Made by a program: the position numbers and the translations under genes. Source: Xylophilus rhododendri (GTDB lineage Bacteria > Pseudomonadota > Gammaproteobacteria > Burkholderiales > Burkholderiaceae_C). Taken from it: 64,000 nucleotides of DNA. Position 1 is the first letter of the stretch; the number at the start of each line of letters is the position of its first letter. This document shows positions 51,684 through 60,082 of this stretch, one piece after another. The notes beneath the pieces were generated by a model that did no database searches, was not told where the DNA came from, and was given only the letters and a program-made list of their open reading frames with translations. Where the stretch lies: assembly GCF_009906855.1 (NCBI RefSeq), contig NZ_CP047650.1:2046001-2110000 (forward strand), given 5' to 3'.

Positions 51684-51956
51684 GACTGACTCCAATATCG
51701 ACACGTCATTAATCGATGCTGACTAGAATCTTTCAGACATGGCGCCCCGCCTCAAGCCCACGAAATGTCAGCAACGCATTTTCAAATTCAAAAGTTTCCG
51801 CCGGCAGTTCGGAAATAGAATTGACGACCAAAAACATCAATAGACCGTCGAATTTTCCTTGCTGCCCACATATACACCGTGAACAGTGACGGAATTTGTC
51901 TTCCGCACCGCGCAATCGCCGAAAGCTCCGGTGACGGCCGAAGCGCGTGCCGAAGC
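51684..51956. other. AT-richer intergenic region without a confident gene
   Basis: This 273-base stretch between the DUF1653 gene and the first acyltransferase gene is less GC-rich than the surroundings. A minus-strand open frame (51733-51960, 75 codons, ending in RGLEAGRHV) exists, but its N-terminal half overlaps the acyltransferase end and it has no ribosome site. The part FDGLLMFLVVNSISELP to the end may be a remnant of an accessory gene. Confidence 0.5.
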
Positions 51957-52823
51957 TCAATACACCGACGGCTCGCCCTCAGGCCGCGTCTTGAACCGCT
52001 TGTGCACCCAGTAGTACTGCTCGGGCATGCGGTCGATATAGCCTTCGAGCCGCCGGTTCATCAGCGCCGTGTCCTCGGTGGCGTCGGCGCCGGGAAAATC
52101 CTTCCAGGCCGGCAGCAGCTCGACGGTATAGCCCTGCGGCGTCAGACGCGGCAGCACGGTGATGATCTTGGCGCGGCCCAGGCGGGCGAAGCGCGGCACC
52201 GAGGGCAGCGTGGCGGCCGAAACGCCGAAGAAGGGCACGAAGACCGAATCGGCGGCGCCGAAGTCCATGTCCGGCAACAGGTAGAACACATCGCCAGCCC
52301 GCAGCGAGGCCACGATCTCCTTGATGCCGGTGGCGCGCGAGAACACCCGGCAATCACCGAAACGCAGGCGCCCGGCCTTGATCCACTCGTCCACCGCCGG
52401 ATCGGCCTGCTGGGTGTAGATCGAGGTGTAGCGGCGCGGAACGCGGATGGCGATGGCGGTGGCGGCGGCGTCCAGGCCGTAGAAATGCGGGCCGAAGAGG
52501 ATGGTGGGCGCATCGCCTTCGAGTTCCTCCACCGCGCCCACCAGGTTCAGCCGCCGGGCCACCACGGCCGGTGGCGCATGCCAGAGCCAGCCGCGGTCCA
52601 TCCAGGACTGGCCGAAGGCCACGAAGGTGCGGCGCGCCAGGGCCCGCCGCTCGCGCACCGCCATGGCGGGGAAACACAGGCGCAGATTGGTCTCCACCAC
52701 ATGGCGGCGCGAGCCGATCAGCAGATAGAGCAGATGGCCGAGCAGCCAGCCGATGGCGCGCACCCAGCGCAGGGGCAGCACGGCGCTGCGCTGCATCAGC
52801 CAGATTCCGAGGCGGCTCATCAT
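51957..52823 (-). CDS. LpxL/HtrB-like lysophospholipid acyltransferase, paralogue A
   Basis: This family adds secondary acyl chains to lipid A in the inner membrane. The 288-residue protein has an N-terminal membrane helix (about 15-38) and the HxxxxD catalytic motif at H113-D118 in GPHFYGLD. SIYTQQADPAVDEW and YYWVHKRFKTRPEG near the C-terminus are typical. Start at 52823 (ATGATG) overlaps the stop of paralogue B by 4 bases. Confidence 0.9.
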   Translation of the reverse strand: MMSRLGIWLMQRSAVLPLRWVRAIGWLLGHLLYLLIGSRRHVVETNLRLCFPAMAVRERRALARRTFVAFGQSWMDRGWLWHAPPAVVARRLNLVGAVEELEGDAPTILFGPHFYGLDAAATAIAIRVPRRYTSIYTQQADPAVDEWIKAGRLRFGDCRVFSRATGIKEIVASLRAGDVFYLLPDMDFGAADSVFVPFFGVSAATLPSVPRFARLGRAKIITVLPRLTPQGYTVELLPAWKDFPGADATEDTALMNRRLEGYIDRMPEQYYWVHKRFKTRPEGEPSVY

Positions 52824-53689
52824 CGGGACAGTGTCCTCGGCTGCTTGTAGCGGGCATAGCCCCACAGGTACTGGCCGGGGGCCGAACGGATCAAGGACTG
52901 CATGTCTTCATTCAACGCTGCTGTGGCAGCGCTCAGGTCATCGGGCAGCGGCGTGCCGCGGGGGCGCACATGCACCACGAAACCACGGCCCCGGGAGAGG
53001 CGTTCGGTCCAGGCCAGCAGCACGGTGGCGCCGGACTGCTGGGCCAGCCGCGCCGCCAGGGTCATGGTGTAGGCCGGCTGGCCGAAGAAGGGCACCCACA
53101 CGCCCATGCCGTCCGGCGGTACCTGGTCGGGCAGCAGGCCGACGGCCTCGCCGCGCCGCAGGGCGCGCAGCAGGCCGCGCACGCCGGCCAGGGTGGTGGG
53201 CACCGCTTCGAGATGCGGGCGGGCGCGGGCGCCGGCCATGCGGCGGGCCAGCCAGGGCTGGCGGGCGGGGCGGTACAACACGGTCATGGGGCCGTGCTCG
53301 GCGCCGTAGTCGGCGGCCAGCGCCTGGGGCGAGAGTTCGAAGCAGCCGATGTGCGGCGTCAGGAACAGGATGCCACGCCCGGCCGCATAGGCATCGGCGA
53401 TGCAGCCGGCGTCGTCCCAGCTCCAGCGCGGCGGCCGGCCCCACCACAGGCGGGGCAGCTCGGCCACCATGCGGCCGGCGTGCGCCACCGCGCCGCGCAC
53501 CTCGGCGAAGCGGTAGCCGGCCAGGGCGGCGTTGGCGAGAAAGCGCCGCCGGTAGCTGGGCGACAGGCCGAAGGCGCACCAGCCCAGCAAGGCGCCTATG
53601 CCCTGCAGCAGCCACAGCGGAGCGCGGGAGAAAAGCCAGATCACGAAGAAGTCGAGGGAGGGGAAAGGAGGGCCGGAGCATAGGGCCAT
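52820..53689 (-). CDS. LpxL/HtrB-like lysophospholipid acyltransferase, paralogue B
   Basis: The 289-residue protein has an N-terminal hydrophobic region (about 12-42) and the motif HIGCFE at H113-E118 (HxxxxE variant), placed identically to paralogue A. LPDQVPPDGMGVWVPFFG and YLWGYARYKQPR are family features. The pair is coupled by a 4-base overlap and divergent from metK. Which one is LpxL and which LpxM-like cannot be told here. Confidence 0.9.
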   Translation of the reverse strand: MALCSGPPFPSLDFFVIWLFSRAPLWLLQGIGALLGWCAFGLSPSYRRRFLANAALAGYRFAEVRGAVAHAGRMVAELPRLWWGRPPRWSWDDAGCIADAYAAGRGILFLTPHIGCFELSPQALAADYGAEHGPMTVLYRPARQPWLARRMAGARARPHLEAVPTTLAGVRGLLRALRRGEAVGLLPDQVPPDGMGVWVPFFGQPAYTMTLAARLAQQSGATVLLAWTERLSRGRGFVVHVRPRGTPLPDDLSAATAALNEDMQSLIRSAPGQYLWGYARYKQPRTLSR

Positions 53690-53725
53690 GAAGTAACGGT
53701 CTGGAAAAGACCGCCAGACCCTCGC

Positions 53726-53848
53726 TAGAATTCGCGGGTCGCCGAGTTAATTTTGAGCAACTTGCAGGGCGACGTTAAACACAACTGCTAAAGCGTTCGC
53801 CAGAGCTCCGAGAGGACCGGGCAACGCCCAATGTCTTTCAACCCGGAG
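53726..53848 (+). promoter_or_regulatory. metK leader: -10 element, SAM-II-like aptamer candidate and expression platform
   Basis: A TAGAAT (53726-53731) is the likely -10. Then GTCGCC (53738-53743) pairs perfectly with GGCGAC (53768-53773) as P1. The long loop holds AGCA (53756-53759), which pairs with TGCT (53786-53789) downstream of P1, making an H-type pseudoknot. CTTGCA in the loop, a TTAAA after P1 and GCTAAA in the tail recall the SAM-II consensus. Further on CCGGG (53817-53821) can pair with CCCGG (53842-53846), which overlaps the GGAG ribosome site, a plausible switch. Class assignment is from pattern memory only. Confidence 0.5.
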
Positions 53849-53861
53849 TTTATTCAATCAC

Positions 53862-55043
53862 ATGGCGAACGACTTTCTCTTCACTTCCGAATCCGTCTCC
53901 GAAGGCCACCCCGACAAGGTCGCCGACCAGATCTCCGATGCCATCCTCGATGCCATCTTCGAGCAGGACCCGCTCAGCCGCGTCGCCGCCGAGACCCTGA
54001 CCAACACCGGCCTGGTCGTGCTGGCCGGCGAGATCACCACCAACGCCCACGTCGACTACATCCAGGTGGCGCGCGACACCATCAAGCGCATCGGCTACGA
54101 CAACACCGACTACGGCATCGACTACAAGGGCTGCGCCGTGATGGTGGCGTACGACAAGCAGTCGAACGACATCGCCCAGGGCGTGGACCACGCCTCCGAC
54201 GACCACCTCAACACCGGCGCCGGCGACCAGGGCCTGATGTTCGGCTACGCCTGCGACGAGACGCCCGAGCTGATGCCCGCGCCGATCTATTACGCCCACC
54301 GCCTGGTGGAGCGCCAGGCGCAGTTGCGCAAGGACGGCCGCCTGCCCTTCCTGCGTCCCGACGCCAAGAGCCAGGTCACGATGCGCTATGTGGATGGCAA
54401 GCCGCACAGCATCGACACCGTGGTGCTGTCCACCCAGCACAGCCCGGACCAGAGCGAGTCGCCCAAGAAGATGAAGGCCAGCTTCATCGAGGCGGTGATC
54501 GAGGAGATCATCAAGCCGGTGCTGCCCAAGGAGTGGCTGCAGGACACCAAGTACCTGATCAACCCCACCGGCCGTTTCGTCATCGGCGGCCCGCAGGGCG
54601 ACTGCGGCCTGACCGGCCGCAAGATCATCGTCGACACCTACGGCGGCGCCTGCCCGCACGGCGGCGGCGCCTTCAGCGGCAAGGACCCGAGCAAGGTCGA
54701 CCGCTCGGCCGCCTACGCCGCCCGCTACGTGGCCAAGAACATCGTGGCCGCCGGCCTGGCGCGCCAGTGCCAGATCCAGGTGGCCTACGCCATCGGCGTG
54801 GCCAAGCCGATGAACATCACGGTCTACACCGAAGGCACGGGCGTGATCCCCGACGAGCAGATCGCCGCGCTGGTGCAGGAGCATTTCGACCTGCGTCCCA
54901 AGGGCATCATCCAGATGCTGGACCTGCTGCGCCCGATCTACCAGAAGACGGCTGCGTACGGCCACTTCGGTCGTGAAGAGCCGGAGTTCACCTGGGAAAA
55001 GACCGATAAGGCTGCCTTGCTGAAGGCAGCGGTCGGCCGCTAA
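53862..55043 (+). CDS. metK: S-adenosylmethionine synthetase
   Basis: MetK makes SAM from methionine and ATP. The 393-residue protein starts [23 protein letters not shown] and metal sites are visible in [30 protein letters not shown] and [16 protein letters not shown]. The ATG at 53862 follows the GGAG at 53845-53848 by 13 bases, a rather long spacing. The leader may respond to SAM. Confidence 0.97.
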   Translation: MANDFLFTSESVSEGHPDKVADQISDAILDAIFEQDPLSRVAAETLTNTGLVVLAGEITTNAHVDYIQVARDTIKRIGYDNTDYGIDYKGCAVMVAYDKQSNDIAQGVDHASDDHLNTGAGDQGLMFGYACDETPELMPAPIYYAHRLVERQAQLRKDGRLPFLRPDAKSQVTMRYVDGKPHSIDTVVLSTQHSPDQSESPKKMKASFIEAVIEEIIKPVLPKEWLQDTKYLINPTGRFVIGGPQGDCGLTGRKIIVDTYGGACPHGGGAFSGKDPSKVDRSAAYAARYVAKNIVAAGLARQCQIQVAYAIGVAKPMNITVYTEGTGVIPDEQIAALVQEHFDLRPKGIIQMLDLLRPIYQKTAAYGHFGREEPEFTWEKTDKAALLKAAVGR

Positions 55044-55052
55044 GGCCGTCTA

Positions 55053-55084
55053 GGACAGGCCGGCTTACATCGCCGGCCTTGTCC
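55053..55084 (+). terminator. hairpin downstream of metK
   Basis: GGACAGGCCGGC and GCCGGCCTTGTCC form a long stem with one bulge and a 7-base loop, 10 bases after the metK stop. No U-tract follows, so it may work with Rho or protect the 3' end. Confidence 0.55.
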
Positions 55085-55147
55085 GACACCTGTCCGGCGG
55101 GGCCGGACGCATGGTGACTCCTGTACCCATTCCACAGGAGCATCGCC

Positions 55148-55459
55148 ATGAACGAAAAACCAGACCGCGCCAAGGCCAGGACCACCCCCGTCGATCCCGC
55201 TGCCGAGGCCACGCGCGATGCGGCGCCCGACCGCATCGGCCCGTCCGACAGCGGCCAGCTCCCCGGCGGCCATGCCGAAGGCGGCTCCACCGGCGACCAG
55301 GTCGCCATGAATTTCGACGACGACGAGGTCTATTCCGGCACCGGCCGCAACGAGCGGCGCGGCGGCACCACCCATGCCAGGGGTGGCGACAGCGGCAAAC
55401 TCGACAAGCCCGTCGAAGAGCTCTCGCGCAGCAACAATCCGCGCGAGCGCAACTTCTAA
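55148..55459 (+). CDS. small disordered hypothetical protein
   Basis: The 103-residue protein starts MNEKPDRAKARTTPVDPAAE and is charged and Gly/Pro/Ser-rich, with an acidic core NFDDDEVYSGTGRNE and the end RSNNPRERNF. It has no hydrophobic core and should be disordered. An AGGAG lies 7 bases before the ATG, so it is likely translated. No family is recognised with certainty. Convergent with the efflux operon, 7 bases apart. Confidence 0.7.
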   Translation: MNEKPDRAKARTTPVDPAAEATRDAAPDRIGPSDSGQLPGGHAEGGSTGDQVAMNFDDDEVYSGTGRNERRGGTTHARGGDSGKLDKPVEELSRSNNPRERNF

Positions 55460-55466
55460 AAGCCGC

Positions 55467-56876
55467 TTATTGCCAGCCGCCGCCCATGGTCTTGTACAGG
55501 GCCAGGCGGTTGGATTGCTCGGCCAGCTCCAGCGTGATCAGCGTCTGCCCCGCGGCATACAGCGAGCGCTGGGTGACCAGCGTGTCGAGATAACTGTCCA
55601 CGCCCGTGCGGTAGCGCTCCTGCGACAGGCGGTAGGCCTGGGCCGAGGCATCGCGCAGCGAGCGCTGGGCATCGAGCTGCTCGCCCAGCGTGGCGCGGGC
55701 GTCCAGGGCGTCCGACACTTCGCGGAAGGCCGTCTGCACCGCCTTGTCGTATTGCGCCACGTTGATGTCACGGGTGATGCGCGCCACATCCAGGCTGGCC
55801 CGCAGCGCGCCGCCGCTGAAGATGGGCAGCACGATCTGCGGTGCGAAGCTCCAGGCGCCGTTGCCCGAGTCGAAGAGATTCGACAGGTCGCGTGTGCCGG
55901 TGCCGCCCGAGGCGGTCAGCGTGATGCGCGGAAAGAAGGCGGCGCGGGCGGCGCCGATGTTGGCGTTGGCGGACTGCAGCGTGTGTTCGGCCGCGAGCAC
56001 GTCCGGACGGCCCTGCAGCAGATCGGACGGCAGGCCGTCCGGCACGTTGACCAGCGCGGTCACCGGCTTCAGGCCCTCGTCGATGGACGGCAGCAGCGTG
56101 TCGGACACGGCCGAGCCCACCAGCAGCGTGAGCAGGTTGCGGTCCTGCGCCACGGCGCGGCTGTAGGCGGCCACGTCCGAGCGGGCGCTGTCCACCGTGG
56201 TGCGGGCCTGGGCCAGCGTCAGGCCGGACTCGTTGCCGATGTCGCGCGCCTTCACGGTGAGGTCGTAGGAGGCCTGCTGGCTGCGCAGGGTTTCCTGCGC
56301 CAGGCGCAGGCGGCGCTGGTCGGCCGCCAGGGTCAGCCAGGCATTGACCGTGTCCGAGATCAGGCTGATCTGCACGCTGCGCCGGGTCTCGTCCAGCGAA
56401 AGGTAGGCCTCCAACGCCGCGTCGTTGAGATTGCGCACCCGCCCGAAGAAATCGAGTTCGTAGCTCGCCAGGCCGACGCTGGCGCCGAACTGGTTGAGGG
56501 TGGTCGCCCGGTTGTTGGTGGTCAGGTCGGCCGGTGTGCGGGTGCGGCTGGCCGTCCCGGTGGCGTTGATGGTGGGCAGCAGGTTGGCGCGCTGGATGTT
56601 GTACTGGGCGCGCGCGCGGTCGATGTTGAGCGCCGCCACCTTCAGGTCGCGATTGCTGTCCAGAGCCTGGGCCACCACCTGGCGCAGGCGCTCGTCGGTG
56701 ATGAAGGTTCGCCAGGCCAGCGCTGGCGCGGCGGTGGGCACGGCCTCGGCCACCGGCTGCGAGCCGGCCTTCCAGCCTTCGGGGATGGGCGCGGCGGGGC
56801 GCTGGTAGTCCGGCGCCAGGTTGCCGCAGCCGGCCAGCACCAGGGCCGCGGCGAGGGTCAGGAGACGCGTCTTCAT
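55467..56876 (-). CDS. RND efflux outer-membrane lipoprotein (OprM/NodT family)
   Basis: This is the trimeric outer-membrane channel of a tripartite pump. The 469-residue precursor has a lipobox LVLAGC at its signal end and two OEP repeats, with ELDFFGRVRNLNDAAL and VGLASYELDF in the first and ITLTASGGTGTRDL in the second. The start overlaps the RND pump stop by 4 bases. Confidence 0.93.
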   Translation of the reverse strand: MKTRLLTLAAALVLAGCGNLAPDYQRPAAPIPEGWKAGSQPVAEAVPTAAPALAWRTFITDERLRQVVAQALDSNRDLKVAALNIDRARAQYNIQRANLLPTINATGTASRTRTPADLTTNNRATTLNQFGASVGLASYELDFFGRVRNLNDAALEAYLSLDETRRSVQISLISDTVNAWLTLAADQRRLRLAQETLRSQQASYDLTVKARDIGNESGLTLAQARTTVDSARSDVAAYSRAVAQDRNLLTLLVGSAVSDTLLPSIDEGLKPVTALVNVPDGLPSDLLQGRPDVLAAEHTLQSANANIGAARAAFFPRITLTASGGTGTRDLSNLFDSGNGAWSFAPQIVLPIFSGGALRASLDVARITRDINVAQYDKAVQTAFREVSDALDARATLGEQLDAQRSLRDASAQAYRLSQERYRTGVDSYLDTLVTQRSLYAAGQTLITLELAEQSNRLALYKTMGGGWQ

Positions 56877-59800
56877 GCCGCCACCTCCGCTGCCGGAGCA
56901 TGCGGCGCATGGGGCGTGTGCGGATCCGGCGGCGCCGCCTCGTCCTTCTTGCCCGACTGGAACAGGCCGCGGATCAGCACGAAGAACACCGGCACGAAGA
57001 AGATGCCCAGCACCGTGGCCGAGACCATGCCGCCGAACACCGCCGTGCCGATGGCCTGGCGGCCCGCCGCACCCGCGCCGGTGCCCACCACCAGCGGCAG
57101 CACACCGAAGCCGAAGGCCAGCGAGGTCATCAGGATGGGGCGCAGCCGCAGGCGCACCGCCTCCAGGATGGCCTCCACCAGCGAGCGCCCCTGCTCCTGC
57201 AGCTGCACCGCGAATTCCACGATCAGGATGGCGTTCTTGCAGGACAGGCCCACCGTCGTCAGCAGCCCCACCTGGAAGTACACGTCGTTCGACAGCCCGC
57301 GCAGCCCCGTGAAGGCCAGCGCGCCGATGATGCCCAGCGGCACCACCAGGATCACCGAGAAGGGCACCGACCAGCTCTCGTACAGGGCCGCCAGGCAGAG
57401 GAACACGAACAGGATCGATACGGCATAGAGCAGCGGCGCCTGCGCGCCCGAGCGGGCCTCCTCGAAGGAAGCGCCGGTCAGCGCGTAGCCGATGCCCTGC
57501 GGCATCTGCTTCATGATGTCGGCCACCTTGAGCATGGCTGTGCCCGAGCTCACGCCCTGCACCGCGCTGCCCAGGATTTCATAGGCGGGCACGCCGTTGT
57601 AGCGCTGCAGCTGGGGCGAGCCGAAGGTCCAGCGCTGGCTGGAGAAGGACGAGAAGGGCACCATCTGGCCGGTGGCGTTGCGCACCGTCCACTTGTTCAC
57701 GTCGGTGGGCAGCATGCGGTAAGGGGCGTCGCCCTGCACATAGACCTTCTTGACGCGGCCGCGGTCCAGGAAGTCGTTGACGTAGGTGCCGCCCAGCGCC
57801 GCCGACAGGGTGGAGTTGATGTCGGCCGTGGCCAGCCCCAGCGCGCCGGCGCGCCGGTCGTCGATGTCGATGGCGAACTGGGCGGTGTCGTCCAGGTTGT
57901 TGTTGCGCACGCCGGTCAGCTCCGGGTCCTTGCGCGCCAGTTCCAGGAACTTCGCGGTGGACTTCACCAGCGTGTCGTGGCCCAGCGAGGCCGTGTCCTG
58001 GATGAAGAAGTCGAAGCCCGACGAGGCCCCCAGCCCGCGCACCGCCGGCGGCAGCAGCAGCAGCACACGGGCGTCGCGGATCTTGGCCAGCTCGGCATTG
58101 GCACGCTTCACGATGGCCGCCGAGGTGTGCTCCGCGCCCAGGCGCTCTTCCCAGGGCTTCAACTTGATGAAGGCCCGGCCCGAGGCCTGGTCGCCGTTCT
58201 GGCCGGTGCTGGTGTTGATGTTCACCACCTCCGGCTGCTTGCGCATGATGTCCTCGAACTGGCGCATCACCTGCTGGGTGCGTGCGTCGGTGGCGCCGGC
58301 CGGCAGGCGGATGTCGGCCTGCAGCGTGCCCTGGTCCTCCACCGGCAGGAAGGAGGTGGGCAGGCGCACGAACATGAAGGCCATCACGCCGGCGATCACC
58401 AGATACAGCACCATGCTGCGCTTGCCGCGCTTGACCACCTGGCGCACTCCGCCCTCGGTGGCGGCCGCGGTGCGGTCGAAGCCGCGATTGAACAGCAGGA
58501 AGAAGCGGTCCAGCCAGCCCAGCGGCCCGCGCCGCACCTTCTTGTGGCCGTGCTCGTCGTGCTCGTGGTGCTTGAGCATGGTGGCGCACAGGGCCGGGGT
58601 CAGCGTCAGCGCCACCAGCACCGACAGCGCCATGGCCGCGACGATGGTGATCGAGAACTGCCGGTAGATGATGCCGGTCGAGCCGCCGAAGAAGGCCATC
58701 GGGATGAACACCGCCGACAGCACCATGGCGATGCCGATCAGCGCCGGCGTGATCTCGTCCATGGACTTGCGGGTGGCCTCCTTGGGAGACAGGTTCTCCT
58801 CGGTCATCACCCGCTCGACGTTCTCCACCACCACGATGGCGTCGTCCACCAGCAGGCCGATGGCCAGCACCATGCCGAACATGGTGAGTGTGTTGATCGA
58901 ATAGCCCAGCACCGACAGCACGCCGAAGGTGCCCAGCAGCACCACCGGCACGGCGATCGTGGGGATCAGCGTGGCGCGGAAGTTCTGCAGGAACAGATAC
59001 ATGATCAGCACGACCAGGATCATGGCTTCGATCAGCGCCTTGACCACCTCGTGGATCGAGGCGTTCACGAAGGGCGTGGTGTCGTAGCCGACCAGCGGCT
59101 TCATCTGGTTGGGGAAGTAGGGCTGCAGCTCCTTGACCTTGGCATTGACCGCGTCGGCCACCTTCAGCGCATTGGCGCCGTTGGCCAGCACGATGCCCAT
59201 GCCGGCGGCGGCGCGGCCGTCGAGGCGCGACTGCACGGTCAGGCTCTCGGCGCCGAGTTCCACCCGGGCCACGTCCTTGATCAGCACCAGCGAGCCGTCG
59301 GTGTTGGCGCGCAGCACCACGTTCTCGAACTGCTCGGGCGTCTGCAGCTTGCTGCGCGCGGTGACGGTGGCGCTGATCTGCTGCTGGGCCACCGCCGGCA
59401 GGCCGCCGAGCTGGCCGGCCGAGACCTGGGCGTTCTGCGCGTTCAGCGCGGTCACGACGTCCGAGGGAATCAGCGCGTATTTCTCCAGCTTGGCCGCATC
59501 CAGCCACATGCGCATGGCATAGCCCGAGCCCAGCACCTGCACTTCGGCCACGCCGTCGAGCCGGCTGATCGGATCGACCAGGTTGCTGTTGATGTAGTCG
59601 CCGATGTCGGTGCGGCTCATCGCCGGGTCTTCCGAATACAGCGAGACGATCATCAGGAAGTCGTTGCCGGCCTTGGTGACCGTCACGCCCTGGCTCTGCA
59701 CCGCCGTGGGCAGGCGTGGCATGGCCTGCTGCAGCTTGTTCTGCACCTGCATCTGGGCCACGTCGGGGTTGGTGCCGGCGTTGAAGGTCAGCGTGAGGCG

Positions 59801-60064
59801 CGCCTGGCCGGAGGAACTGCTGGTCGCCCCCATGTAGATCAGGTTGTCCAGGCCCTTCAGCTGCTGCTCGATCACCTGGGTGACCGAATCCTCCACCGTC
59901 TTGGCCGAGGCGCCGGTGTAGGTGGCCGAGATCGAGATCGAGGGCGGCGCGATGTTGGGGTACTGCTCCAGCGGCAGGGTGCGGATGGAGATCGCGCCCG
60001 CCAGCATGATGACGATGGCGATGACCCACGCGAAGATGGGCCGGTCGATGAAGAAACGTGCCAT
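56873..60064 (-). CDS. RND efflux transporter, AcrB/MexB (HAE1) family
   Basis: This inner-membrane proton-driven pump exports hydrophobic drugs. The 1063-residue protein begins MARFFIDRPIFAWVIAI, with twelve expected membrane helices and two large periplasmic loops. The proton-relay Asp pair is in GLLVDDAIVVVENVER (about residue 410), and the second-half signature LLTTVGLSCKNAILIVEFA carries the relay Lys. The C-terminus is acidic and His/Pro-rich. It lies 18 bases after the adaptor gene. Confidence 0.95.
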   Translation of the reverse strand: MARFFIDRPIFAWVIAIVIMLAGAISIRTLPLEQYPNIAPPSISISATYTGASAKTVEDSVTQVIEQQLKGLDNLIYMGATSSSSGQARLTLTFNAGTNPDVAQMQVQNKLQQAMPRLPTAVQSQGVTVTKAGNDFLMIVSLYSEDPAMSRTDIGDYINSNLVDPISRLDGVAEVQVLGSGYAMRMWLDAAKLEKYALIPSDVVTALNAQNAQVSAGQLGGLPAVAQQQISATVTARSKLQTPEQFENVVLRANTDGSLVLIKDVARVELGAESLTVQSRLDGRAAAGMGIVLANGANALKVADAVNAKVKELQPYFPNQMKPLVGYDTTPFVNASIHEVVKALIEAMILVVLIMYLFLQNFRATLIPTIAVPVVLLGTFGVLSVLGYSINTLTMFGMVLAIGLLVDDAIVVVENVERVMTEENLSPKEATRKSMDEITPALIGIAMVLSAVFIPMAFFGGSTGIIYRQFSITIVAAMALSVLVALTLTPALCATMLKHHEHDEHGHKKVRRGPLGWLDRFFLLFNRGFDRTAAATEGGVRQVVKRGKRSMVLYLVIAGVMAFMFVRLPTSFLPVEDQGTLQADIRLPAGATDARTQQVMRQFEDIMRKQPEVVNINTSTGQNGDQASGRAFIKLKPWEERLGAEHTSAAIVKRANAELAKIRDARVLLLLPPAVRGLGASSGFDFFIQDTASLGHDTLVKSTAKFLELARKDPELTGVRNNNLDDTAQFAIDIDDRRAGALGLATADINSTLSAALGGTYVNDFLDRGRVKKVYVQGDAPYRMLPTDVNKWTVRNATGQMVPFSSFSSQRWTFGSPQLQRYNGVPAYEILGSAVQGVSSGTAMLKVADIMKQMPQGIGYALTGASFEEARSGAQAPLLYAVSILFVFLCLAALYESWSVPFSVILVVPLGIIGALAFTGLRGLSNDVYFQVGLLTTVGLSCKNAILIVEFAVQLQEQGRSLVEAILEAVRLRLRPILMTSLAFGFGVLPLVVGTGAGAAGRQAIGTAVFGGMVSATVLGIFFVPVFFVLIRGLFQSGKKDEAAPPDPHTPHAPHAPAAEVAA

Positions 60065-60082
60065 GGGTGGTCGGCCCCGGGA

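Noticed and set aside
51733..51960. 75-codon minus-strand frame as a gene
   Set aside because: It has no ribosome site, begins inside the acyltransferase end and has no recognisable family; kept only as a possible remnant.
53736..53800. SAH or SAM/SAH riboswitch as the class of the metK leader
   Set aside because: The conserved SAH core I know is not visible, and SAM/SAH RNAs are shorter and known from Rhodobacterales; the SAM-II-like pseudoknot fits better.
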